A stretch of DNA of 64,000 nt from ZC4RG30 sp035556135 (GTDB lineage: Bacteria; Pseudomonadota; Gammaproteobacteria; Steroidobacterales; Steroidobacteraceae), in assembly GCA_035556135.1 (NCBI GenBank), contig DATMFO010000003.1:1550001-1614000 (forward strand), given 5' to 3'. How positions within the stretch are numbered: position 1 is the first letter of the stretch; each line of letters begins with the position of its first letter. Below are positions 26,353 to 35,269 of the stretch, in pieces. Both the position numbers and the translations under genes were made by a program. The notes under the pieces were generated by a model. It had not been told where the DNA came from. It was given only the letters and a program-made list of their open reading frames with translations, and made no database searches.

Positions 26353-26696
26353 TCGAGCACCTCGCGCAGGGTCCACTGGCCCGACTGCCCGAGGACCCAT
26401 ATCCCGGCAGCGCAGCAGCAAGCTCCCGCGTCGAAGAAGCGGACCATCACCCCGGGTGCAGCTTGCCTCCGGCTGGACTGGACGAATTCCCCCACTGCGA
26501 AGGCCAGCCGCGCACCGTCGGTGTAGGCGCGCCAGGTGCCCTTGCGCGCGCCGCACGCCAGTGCTTCGAAACGCCAGGGCAGCTCCTCCTGGTGCTGGAT
26601 GCGCGCCCAGGCTGTCGGGGGCCAGCGGCCGGCCAGCAGCTGGTCCAGTACCGTATCCAGCCTGGATTGCTCACGCGGCTTGGGCATGGTCTGCAT
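26349..26696 (-). CDS. Hypothetical protein coupled to the EAL gene
   Basis: This 115-aa protein has no recognised domain. It contains several Trp residues, an Arg/Gln-rich N-terminus, and a Cys cluster (GACCCAAGIW) near residue 93. The ATG overlaps the stop of the EAL gene (ATGA), so it is read as the second gene of a two-gene unit, and its end overlaps the kinase gene convergently by 4 nt. Coupling and length support a real gene. Confidence 0.6.
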   Translation of the reverse strand: MQTMPKPREQSRLDTVLDQLLAGRWPPTAWARIQHQEELPWRFEALACGARKGTWRAYTDGARLAFAVGEFVQSSRRQAAPGVMVRFFDAGACCCAAGIWVLGQSGQWTLREVLD

Positions 26697-27958
26697 CAGG
26701 CCTCCAGTGCCGCACGCTCGCGCAGGGCGTGGATGGAGCGGCGGTCCAGCCCACGCCAGACGCCGCTGCCGGGGGCCCGTGAGCGGTTCAGCTCACCCAC
26801 GAGGTCTTCGATGCGCCCCGCCACCACAGGTTCGCTTACCAGCCTGCCCTGGGCCGAATCGAATTCCGCAGAGCGGATGAACTCCAGCAGCTGCGCGGTC
26901 TCCACTGCCTTGGCGCACACGGTGAGACGCAGCTCGTGCGCCATGTCCACCAGCGCGCGCACCACAAGTTCCGCGTCGCGGTCGTGCGCCGCATCCTCCA
27001 GCATGCGCCGGTCGATCTTGATCTCCGAGAACGGCATGCGATAGATCTCGCTCAGCGGCGAGAGTCCATTGCCGAAGTTGTCCAGCGCGATGCCCACGCC
27101 CATCACCCGCAGCCGCGTGAACACGTCCTGGATCAGCTCGCGATCCTGTGCATTGATGGTGTCGGTGACATCCAGCGTGATCTGCGACGGGGGCACGTCC
27201 TGCTCACGCAGCAGCGCGGCGAGACGGTCGGGGAAGGCGCGGTCCTGCACCAGGCCGGGACTGAGATTGATAGCCACCTGCAGGTGCAAGCCACGGGCAT
27301 TCCACACGCCGGCCTGGCGGATCGCTTCGGTGATGACCATGTCAGCCAGCGGCATGCGCATGCCATGCTGTTCCACGGATGGCAGGAAGTGGCGGGGCAA
27401 CAGCGTGCCGCGGCGCGGATGCCGCCAGCGCACCAGCGCCTCCACTCCGATCACCTGCATGAGGTTGTCGGCCAGGGAAATCTTCGGCTGGTAGAGCAGC
27501 AGGAACTCATGGTCGGAGAGCGCCCGATCCAGCTCCGCGCGCTCGATGCGCAGCGGCCCGATCACGTGATCCAGCAGCAATTGCTCCACGTCGGCCTCGA
27601 CCAGCGGCCGGCGCCGCGCGCCAATCACCGACAGGCCGCGGGCGGTGGCCATGCGCTTCACGCCAGCCAGCACACGTTCGTCCTGGCCGCCGACAAGCAG
27701 CGTGGCCGGCCGGGCACTCACCTGCGCGAGGATCGACATGGGCAGCAGGCCATCGATGTTCGGGCTGTCCACCGCCAGCGCGACGATGGAGGGGCGACGG
27801 ATGTTGAGCAGGGTGCTCAGCTCCTGGGGATCGGCAGCCTCGATCCAGTCGCAACCCAGCGCTTCGGCGATCCGGCGCAACGCGGCCGCCGAGTCCGGGT
27901 CCGGCTCGCAGATCAGCATCAGGTCAGAGGCGATGGGCGCGGAGATGTTTGCGTTCAT
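26696..27958 (-). CDS. Receiver-like plus EAL domain protein with substituted catalytic residues
   Basis: This 420-aa protein has an N-terminal receiver-like domain (residues about 12-125, candidate acceptor Asp64) and a C-terminal EAL domain. The EAL triad is present at 173-175 (GVEALVRW), as are INLSP (230-234) and KID (314-316). Other metal or catalytic positions are changed: the motif usually LEITE reads LDVTD (262-266), DDFGTG reads DNFGNG (293-298), and AEGVET reads AKAVET (349-354), losing the catalytic Glu. By family knowledge these changes predict loss of c-di-GMP hydrolysis, leaving binding or protein interaction as the likely role. No ribosome-binding site is evident; three 9-nt repeats lie directly upstream. 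Confidence 0.85.
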   Translation of the reverse strand: MNANISAPIASDLMLICEPDPDSAAALRRIAEALGCDWIEAADPQELSTLLNIRRPSIVALAVDSPNIDGLLPMSILAQVSARPATLLVGGQDERVLAGVKRMATARGLSVIGARRRPLVEADVEQLLLDHVIGPLRIERAELDRALSDHEFLLLYQPKISLADNLMQVIGVEALVRWRHPRRGTLLPRHFLPSVEQHGMRMPLADMVITEAIRQAGVWNARGLHLQVAINLSPGLVQDRAFPDRLAALLREQDVPPSQITLDVTDTINAQDRELIQDVFTRLRVMGVGIALDNFGNGLSPLSEIYRMPFSEIKIDRRMLEDAAHDRDAELVVRALVDMAHELRLTVCAKAVETAQLLEFIRSAEFDSAQGRLVSEPVVAGRIEDLVGELNRSRAPGSGVWRGLDRRSIHALRERAALEA

Positions 27959-27964
27959 GGCGCA

Positions 27965-27991
27965 AACATAGCGTATTTAGCGATTTAAGCG
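27965..27991 (-). repeat. Three tandem 9-nt repeats upstream of the EAL gene
   Basis: Read on the minus strand the sequence is CGCTTAAAT, CGCTAAATA, CGCTATGTT, exact 9-nt spacing, starting seven bases before the EAL start codon. The surrounding 50 nt are AT-rich against a very GC-rich background. They resemble iterated binding sites. The nearest candidate binder is the HTH-receiver protein encoded just upstream. Confidence 0.6.
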
Positions 27992-28039
27992 AATATATCG
28001 ATTGTGACGCGATCCGCAGTTCGGCGCTCGGTCCGGCCT

Positions 28040-28666
28040 TTATCCCCTGCGTTGCGGCGCGATGCCCAGTTGCTGCAGCAGCGTGGCTGCCGGCGCAGAT
28101 TTCGACACGCAGGCGTCCGCACCAGCTTCCAGCGCCCGCCGCTGGCTCTCCTCGGAGAGCAGGCCCGACAGCACCACGATGCGCGGCCGTTCGCGCCCGA
28201 ACATGCTGCGCAGCAGGCGGCATACCTCGATGCCGTTCATGTCGGGCATATGCAGGTCGAGCGTGACGATGTCGGGGCGCAGCGCCTCGCACTTGATGCC
28301 GGCGGCAAAGCCATCCTGTGCGGTCTCGATATGCAGGCCGGGTGCGTGCAGGGCGAGCATCCGCGCCAGCGACTGCGCGTATTCGGCGTCATCATCGATG
28401 ATCAGCATGCGCGAAGGACCGCGATCCGGATCCTGCATCTCGCGCCGGCGGGCAATAAATTCCTCAACGTCCTGTTCGCGGAAGCGGCGGTGCCCGCCAG
28501 GGGTGGCTTCAGAACGCAGCAGGCCGCGGCTGGCCCACAGCCGCACGGTGACCGGCGCCACCAGCAGGCGGTCGGCCACCTGGTTGGGCGTCAGGAGACC
28601 GGCACGTGAGGATGAGCGGGCCGCATTCGGCGGCCCGGCGGGCTTGCTGGGCTTCTTCGCGCGCAT
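28040..28666 (-). CDS. HTH (MerR-like excisionase-type) plus receiver protein
   Basis: This 208-aa protein joins an N-terminal helix-turn-helix of the MerR/excisionase type (LLTPNQVADRLLVAPVTVRL, then GLLRSEATPGGHRRF) to a C-terminal receiver domain (MLIIDDDAEYAQSL; Asp in IVTLDLHMPDMNG; conserved Lys in CVSKS). Usual response regulators have the receiver first, so the order is reversed. It is a plausible output regulator for the two kinases nearby, which have none of their own. It starts 13 nt downstream of rho and reads in the same direction, so it may be transcribed from the rho operon; the AT-rich gap follows its end. Confidence 0.8.
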   Translation of the reverse strand: MRAKKPSKPAGPPNAARSSSRAGLLTPNQVADRLLVAPVTVRLWASRGLLRSEATPGGHRRFREQDVEEFIARRREMQDPDRGPSRMLIIDDDAEYAQSLARMLALHAPGLHIETAQDGFAAGIKCEALRPDIVTLDLHMPDMNGIEVCRLLRSMFGRERPRIVVLSGLLSEESQRRALEAGADACVSKSAPAATLLQQLGIAPQRRG

Positions 28667-28679
28667 GCCTTGCGCGACG

Positions 28680-30148
<1,469 letters not shown>

Positions 30149-30152
<4 letters not shown>

Positions 30153-30496
30153 GGGTTCTGGCCCTGCGAGAGGTTCTGGTCGAGGAAGGCGGTGAGCTGC
30201 GAACGCGACAGCGCGCCGACCTTCTGTGCCGCGACCGCGCCGTTCCTGAACAGGATCAGCGTGGGAATGCCGCGGATGCCGAAACGCGGGGGCGTCTGCG
30301 GGTTTTCATCGACGTTGAGCTTGGCGATCTTCAACCGCCCGTTGTAGTCGTTGGCGACTTCATCGAGGATCGGGGCGATCATCTTGCAGGGGCCGCACCA
30401 TTCGGCCCAGAAGTCCAGGAGCACCGGCTCTGCAGACTGCAGCACGTCGGTCTCGAAAGTGGCGTCCGAAGTATGGACGATCAGCGGATTGCTCAC
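30149..30496 (-). CDS. trxA: Thioredoxin
   Basis: This 115-aa protein is the general cytoplasmic disulfide reductant. The active site WCGPC lies at residues 33-37 in the expected context (LLDFWAEWCGPCKMIAP), and the cis-Pro loop GIRGIPTLILF is intact. The start is GTG 30494-30496 preceded by GGAGG with nine bases spacing. It is the first gene of trxA-rho. A TTGACA box on the minus strand at 30625-30630 could be a -35 element, but no matching -10 hexamer lies 16-18 nt downstream of it. Confidence 0.96.
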
Positions 30497-30774
30497 GGAA
30501 AGGTGCCTCCAGGGGAGAATGGACCTTGGGTGTTAAGTGCCGGTATGGCGGTTTTTTCGGATGCGATGTCTGGTATGGCGCCGCAGCGCTGGCGGTGGGA
30601 TCGGGAATTCCCGCGCCATGAACGTGTCAAACGGTTTAGACTAGATGTTTGAGGATTGGTTCCATGGCGCCGGAAGTGCGCCCATGTATGGGATGCTTTT
30701 GTAGCCGGTCCTGATCCGTTTTGCAAGCATTTGCGCCTGTCGCGCCCCGCCATGAAGACCGGTTATTCGAGTAC
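30497..30774. promoter_or_regulatory. Divergent promoter region between trxA-rho and rhlB
   Basis: This 278-nt intergenic space is AT-richer than its surroundings and must drive both units. I see the minus-strand TTGACA at 30625-30630 without a clear -10, and nothing definite for rhlB. No rho-utilisation or attenuator structure could be confirmed by eye. Confidence 0.5.
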
Positions 30775-32391
30775 ATGATCAGAAAGCTCTGGAACAAGTT
30801 GTTCGGCCGTCCCGCGGTGCATGCCGCGTCCACATCTACCGCCACGCCGGCAGGTGAAGCACCCGTTGCTCCTGTCAGCGACGAGGCAGGCTCCGCGCCC
30901 CGCGAAGGCAGGCGTCGCAGGCGCGGTGGCCGGGGACGCGGTCGCGGCGCCCGACCGGAAGCCGCCGGCGGCAACGAGGCCGCGCCACGTCACGAGAATG
31001 CACGTCCACCCCGCGCACCGCGCCCGGTGCCCGAAGCCGTCCCCGACCAGGACGAACCTGTACCCGCGCCGAAACCGGTGCGGCGGGGCAATGTGGCCCC
31101 GGATGGCCCCACCTTCGCCAGCTTCGACCTCACTCCCGAACTCGCGCGCAGCATCAGCGAGACGGGGTTCGAGCGCTGCACGCCCATCCAGGCGCAGACG
31201 CTGCCGTTCTCGCTGGCGGGCCGCGACATAGCCGGCCAGGCACAGACCGGCACCGGCAAGACGGCCGCCTTCCTGGTGTCGATGTTCCAGTCGCTGCTTA
31301 CGCGGCTGCCGAAGGATGAACGGCCCAACACCGCCATCCGCGGCATCGTGATCGCGCCCACGCGCGAGCTGGCGGTGCAGATCCACAACGACGCCGTGGA
31401 ACTGGGCCGTTACACCGGCCTGCGCCTGGCCTGCGTGTTCGGCGGCGTGGACTACGACAAGCAGCGCCGGCAGTTCGAGAACGGCGTCGACGTGCTCATC
31501 GGCACGCCCGGCCGCATCATCGACTACTTCAAGCAGGGTGTGTTCGACTTGAAGTACGTGCAGGTGTGCGTGCTCGACGAGGCCGACCGCATGTTCGACC
31601 TCGGCTTCATCGCCGACATCCGCTACATGCTGCGCAAGATGCCGCCGCCGGACCAGCGCCAGTCGATGCTGTTCTCGGCCACGCTGTCGCAGCGCGTGCT
31701 CGAGCTCGCCTACGAGCACATGAACAACCCCGAGCAGGTGGCCATCGAGCCCGACCGCATCACCGCCGACAAGGTGCGCCAGCTGATCTACTTCCCCGCG
31801 ATGGAGGAGAAGATCCCGCTGCTCATCGGGCTGCTGCGCTCGTTCAATGCCGAGCGCACCATGGTGTTCGTGAACACGCGCCGCCAGGCCGACCGCCTGG
31901 AAGAAGTGCTGCGGGCCAACAACATCAACGCCCAGGCGCTGTCGGGCGACGTGCCGCAGGCCAAGCGCCTGAAGTACATGAAGGAGTTCCACAGCGGCGC
32001 GCTGCAGGTGCTGATCGCCACCGACGTGGCCTCGCGCGGACTGCACATCCCCGACGTCAGCCACGTGTTCAACTACGACCTGCCGCAGGATCGGGCCGAC
32101 TACGTGCACCGCATCGGCCGCACGGCGCGCGCCGGCGCCGAGGGCGATGCCATCAGCTTCGCCTGCGAGGACTACGCGATCTGCCTGCCGGAGATCGAGG
32201 AATACATCGGCCACCAGATCCCGCGCGGCAATGTAACGCAGGAACTGATGGCAAAGGACGTGGTGTTCCCGAAGCACAAGCCGCGCGAGGATGCCCCGCA
32301 GCGGCGTGGTGGTGGCGGACGTGGTGGTCCCGGTGGCGGCCGGCCCGGCGGCGGTCCGCATCGCGGTCCTCCGCGCGGCGGCAGGCGCTAG
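30775..32391 (+). CDS. rhlB: DEAD-box ATP-dependent RNA helicase RhlB
   Basis: This 538-aa helicase is probably RhlB by position (divergent from trxA-rho) and motifs. An N-terminal Arg/Gly-rich segment (RRRRRGGRGRGRG, residues about 49-61) precedes the core: Q motif (GFERCTPIQAQTLP), Walker A AQTGTGKT, PTRELAVQ, DEADRMFDLG, SAT, TPGR, and HRIGRTARAG. A second Gly/Arg-rich tail ends the protein. RhlB unwinds structured mRNA for the degradosome. ATG 30775 starts MIRKLWNKLFGRP; the frame also opens upstream but without a ribosome-binding site. Glycine-arginine tails at both ends are longer than in E. coli. Confidence 0.9.
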   Translation: MIRKLWNKLFGRPAVHAASTSTATPAGEAPVAPVSDEAGSAPREGRRRRRGGRGRGRGARPEAAGGNEAAPRHENARPPRAPRPVPEAVPDQDEPVPAPKPVRRGNVAPDGPTFASFDLTPELARSISETGFERCTPIQAQTLPFSLAGRDIAGQAQTGTGKTAAFLVSMFQSLLTRLPKDERPNTAIRGIVIAPTRELAVQIHNDAVELGRYTGLRLACVFGGVDYDKQRRQFENGVDVLIGTPGRIIDYFKQGVFDLKYVQVCVLDEADRMFDLGFIADIRYMLRKMPPPDQRQSMLFSATLSQRVLELAYEHMNNPEQVAIEPDRITADKVRQLIYFPAMEEKIPLLIGLLRSFNAERTMVFVNTRRQADRLEEVLRANNINAQALSGDVPQAKRLKYMKEFHSGALQVLIATDVASRGLHIPDVSHVFNYDLPQDRADYVHRIGRTARAGAEGDAISFACEDYAICLPEIEEYIGHQIPRGNVTQELMAKDVVFPKHKPREDAPQRRGGGGRGGPGGGRPGGGPHRGPPRGGRR

Positions 32392-32409
32392 CAGCGCACC
32401 CGCGGTGGC

Positions 32410-33075
32410 TCAGGCGATCTGTCCCACCGCTCCCACATGCACATGGCCGGCCGGCGGTTCACGCGCCGGCCTGCTGGAATCCGGATCCGTCACCGCGATG
32501 GTGAGTGCGATGCCCGCCGCGCGCGCCGCGGCCAGCACTTTCGGGTTGTCGTCAATGAACGCGGTGCGCGCCGGATCGTAGTTCACGGCCTTGCGCAGCC
32601 GCAGCCAGAATTCCGCGTATTCCTTCGGCGCGCCGAACTGGTGCGAGCTGTACATGGCATCGAGGAAGGGCCGGATTCCCACCTTCACGTCCTTGATGCG
32701 CAGCGTTTCAGGGTGTGAATTGGTAGCCAGCACCAGCCTGCGGCCGGCGGCGCGCTGGCGCCGCAGGAAGTCCTGCGCGCCCGGCAGCCAGGCGATGCGC
32801 TCGTCGTGCGCGCTCTTGATGGCCGAGAGGTCGAGCTCGAGCATGCGCGACCAGTAGTCGAGGCAATACCAGTTGAGCGTGCCCTCGGCGTCGCGCAGGC
32901 GGGGCATGATCTCCTGCTCCAGCGCCTGCCGCCCCGACATGCCGCGCCGGCGGCCGTAGTACTCCGGCACCACCTCCAGCCAGAAATGGGTGTCGAAGGC
33001 CAGGTCGAGCAGTGTGCCGTCGAGGTCCAGCAGCAGCGTGTCGATCCCGTCGGGGATGTGAACGGCGTATGTCAT
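32410..33075 (-). CDS. yrfG: HAD-family purine nucleotidase YrfG-like
   Basis: This 221-aa HAD phosphatase resembles E. coli YrfG (222 aa), a GMP/IMP nucleotidase. The nucleophile motif LLLDLDGTLLDLAFD, LNWYCLDYWS, the motif II Thr/Ser in LATNSHPETL, the Lys in GAPKEYAEFW, and the acidic motif FIDDNPKVL are all intact. ATG 33075 was chosen because it yields family length; a longer reading has no support. It is convergent with rhlB (18 nt apart) and divergent from the PHP phosphatase gene with only 22 nt between starts, so their promoters must overlap with each other's coding starts. Confidence 0.87.
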   Translation of the reverse strand: MTYAVHIPDGIDTLLLDLDGTLLDLAFDTHFWLEVVPEYYGRRRGMSGRQALEQEIMPRLRDAEGTLNWYCLDYWSRMLELDLSAIKSAHDERIAWLPGAQDFLRRQRAAGRRLVLATNSHPETLRIKDVKVGIRPFLDAMYSSHQFGAPKEYAEFWLRLRKAVNYDPARTAFIDDNPKVLAAARAAGIALTIAVTDPDSSRPAREPPAGHVHVGAVGQIA

Positions 33076-33097
33076 CGGGCCGTATGATACCGGGCAC

Positions 33098-33937
33098 ATG
33101 CATGCGCTCATCGACCTGCACACGCACAGCCATCATTCCGACGGCACCCTGCCGCCGGCCGCGCTGGTGGCACTGGCCGCGGCGCGCGGCGTGGCGGTAC
33201 TGGCGCTGACCGACCATGACACCACCGCCGGCGTGCCCGAGGCCGGGGCCGCCGCCCGCGAAGCGGGCATGCGTTTCGTGCCCGGCGTGGAGATCACGGC
33301 GGGCTGGCGCGGGCAGGAGATCCACGTGGTGGGACTGGGCATCGACACGGCTTCGGAGGAGCTGCAGCAGCACCTGCGTGCGCTGGTGGCCACGCGACGC
33401 TCGCGCATCGCCAGCATCGGCGCGAGGCTGGCCCGCCAGCGCCACTTCGGCGGCCGGGATCCCGCGCAGGGTGTGCTGCAGTCCGCGCCGGTGCCCACGC
33501 GCACCCACCTCGCGCGCGCACTGGTCGAGGCGGCCGACGCGAAGACCACCCAGGACGCTTTCGACCGCTGGCTGGGTCGCGGCCGTCCCGGCCACGTGCC
33601 ACAGGAGTGGCCCGGGGTGGAGGCGGCCATCGGCGTGATCCGCGCCGCCGGCGGCCACGCCGTGCTGGCGCATCCGCATCGCTACAAACTCTCCTCGGGT
33701 GCACTGGGCGCCTTGTGCTCGGGTTTCAGGGAGGCCGGTGGCGCAGCGATGGAAGTGAGCCTGCCCGCCATGTCGCCCAATGACGCCAGCCGCCTTGCAA
33801 GGCTTGCACGGCAGCACGGCCTGGCGGGCACCGCCGCGTCTGATTTCCACGAGCCGGGCCTGCCGTGGCGCCCGCTGGGCCGCTTCGCTAAGCTACCCGA
33901 AGGCATTGAGCCGCTGTTGCCGCGGCTCCTGGCGTAG
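33098..33937 (+). CDS. rnm: PHP-domain phosphatase, RNase AM / YciV family
   Basis: This 279-aa protein starts with the PHP metal-binding motif DLHTHSHHSDGTL, followed by LALTDHDTTAG, PGVEIT and a later VLAHPHRY and SDFHEPG. That matches the YciV family, known to hydrolyse 3',5'-nucleoside bisphosphate and 5' ends of short RNAs such as rRNA precursors. It begins with ATG 33098. The DUF465 gene follows after 11 nt. Confidence 0.82.
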   Translation: MHALIDLHTHSHHSDGTLPPAALVALAAARGVAVLALTDHDTTAGVPEAGAAAREAGMRFVPGVEITAGWRGQEIHVVGLGIDTASEELQQHLRALVATRRSRIASIGARLARQRHFGGRDPAQGVLQSAPVPTRTHLARALVEAADAKTTQDAFDRWLGRGRPGHVPQEWPGVEAAIGVIRAAGGHAVLAHPHRYKLSSGALGALCSGFREAGGAAMEVSLPAMSPNDASRLARLARQHGLAGTAASDFHEPGLPWRPLGRFAKLPEGIEPLLPRLLA

Positions 33938-33948
33938 GGCGGAGCAGC

Positions 33949-34176
33949 ATGTCGGAAGACAGCGAAGACAACGTCAATCGCGAGCTGTTCCGCAATATCG
34001 AGAAGTTGCGCCAGCTGCGCATCGAGCACCGTGACCTTGACCAGGTGATCGCGCGGCTGCAACTCGACATCCACGTTGACGAGGTGCAGATGCGAAGGCT
34101 GAAGAAACGCAAGCTGCTGCTGAAGGACCAGATCGCCCGCCTCGAAAGCCAGTCGATCCCCGACCTCAATGCCTGA
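33949..34176 (+). CDS. DUF465 (YdcH-like) small protein
   Basis: This 75-aa protein is almost entirely helical. It carries the DUF465 pattern HRDLDQVIARLQ, then DEVQMRRLKKRKLLLKDQI, characteristic of small YdcH-like proteins with unknown function. The end overlaps the MscS gene by 8 nt. Confidence 0.83.
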   Translation: MSEDSEDNVNRELFRNIEKLRQLRIEHRDLDQVIARLQLDIHVDEVQMRRLKKRKLLLKDQIARLESQSIPDLNA

Positions 34177-35269
34177 GTCGGTACAGGCCTGGATCGAACG
34201 ACTGCCCGTGCCGGCCATCCTCGGCCAGGCACTGGTCATATTGATCGCCCTGGGCGTGGGCCTGGCCCTGTCGCGGCTGCTGCGCACCTGGTTCGCCGGC
34301 ACGCGCATGGCCAGCCGGCGCCACTGGTCCGCGCGACTGGCCGAATTCGTGCTCATCATCACCCCGGCGCTGGTGGCCGCGGGCCTGGTCGGCTGGTTGC
34401 AGTTCGTGGAGGGCAAGCTCGACGCCATCGACCTGGCGCCCGGCGAGGCGAAGTTCTCGATCTGGGCGCTGATCAAGGCGCTGGTGGTGGTGACGGTGTT
34501 CCTGGCCGCGGCGAGCCTGATCTCGCGCACGGTGGAAAGCCGCGTGATGAAGGTGGAGGGCCTGGCGCTGCCGACCCGCATCGGCATCAGCAAGTTCACC
34601 TATTTCTTCCTGCTCGGCCTCGGCATCCTGCTGGGCATCAATGCCGCCGGCATCGACCTGACCACGCTTACGGTGCTCACTGGCGCGGTGGGCCTGGGCC
34701 TGGGATTCGGCCTGCAGGCCATCGCCGCGAATTTTGTCAGCGGCTTCGTGCTGCTGATGGACCGTTCCATCAAGCCCGGCGACGTCATCAGCTTCACCGG
34801 CATGACCGGCACCAGCACCGAGAACTTCGGCTGGGTCGAGGAACTGCGCGGGCGCTACGTGGTGGTGCGGGATCGCGACGGCGTGGCCACGCTGGTGCCC
34901 AACCAGAACGTGATCACCAACCCGGTGATCAACTGGAGCTATACCGATCCGAAGGTACGACTGAAGCTGCCGGTGCGCGTCAGCTACGCGGATGACCCGG
35001 AGAAGGCACTGCAGCTGCTGGAAAGCGTGGCGTTCTGCAATCCGCGCGTGCTGGCCGAGCCCCGGCCGGTGTCGCGGCTGATGGCCTTCGGGGACTCGGG
35101 CATCGAGCTGGAACTGCGCTTCTGGATCACCGACCCGCAGGAGGGCGTGAACAACGTGCGCTCCGACGTGAACCGCGCCATCTGGAAGGCATTCAAGGAA
35201 AACGGCATCACCATCCCGGTGGCGCAACACGACCTGCGCATGGTGACGGTACGGGGCGGCGGCGCGTGA
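34169..35269 (+). CDS. MscS-family mechanosensitive channel
   Basis: This 366-aa channel has four N-terminal membrane helices and then the MscS core: pore-lining helix TGAVGLGLGFGLQAIAANF (rich in small residues), followed by the beta domain (IKPGDVISFTGMTG, VLVPNQ-like segment TLVPNQNVITNPVINWS) and the C-terminal alpha/beta vestibule. The length is above E. coli MscS (286 aa) because of added N-terminal helices. It probably relieves turgor on osmotic downshock. The start overlaps the DUF465 gene by 8 nt and the stop overlaps glpD as GTGA. Confidence 0.88.
   Translation: MPESVQAWIERLPVPAILGQALVILIALGVGLALSRLLRTWFAGTRMASRRHWSARLAEFVLIITPALVAAGLVGWLQFVEGKLDAIDLAPGEAKFSIWALIKALVVVTVFLAAASLISRTVESRVMKVEGLALPTRIGISKFTYFFLLGLGILLGINAAGIDLTTLTVLTGAVGLGLGFGLQAIAANFVSGFVLLMDRSIKPGDVISFTGMTGTSTENFGWVEELRGRYVVVRDRDGVATLVPNQNVITNPVINWSYTDPKVRLKLPVRVSYADDPEKALQLLESVAFCNPRVLAEPRPVSRLMAFGDSGIELELRFWITDPQEGVNNVRSDVNRAIWKAFKENGITIPVAQHDLRMVTVRGGGA

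Noticed and set aside
30625..30630. TTGACA as a definite trxA promoter
   Set aside because: No -10-like hexamer lies at the needed distance.
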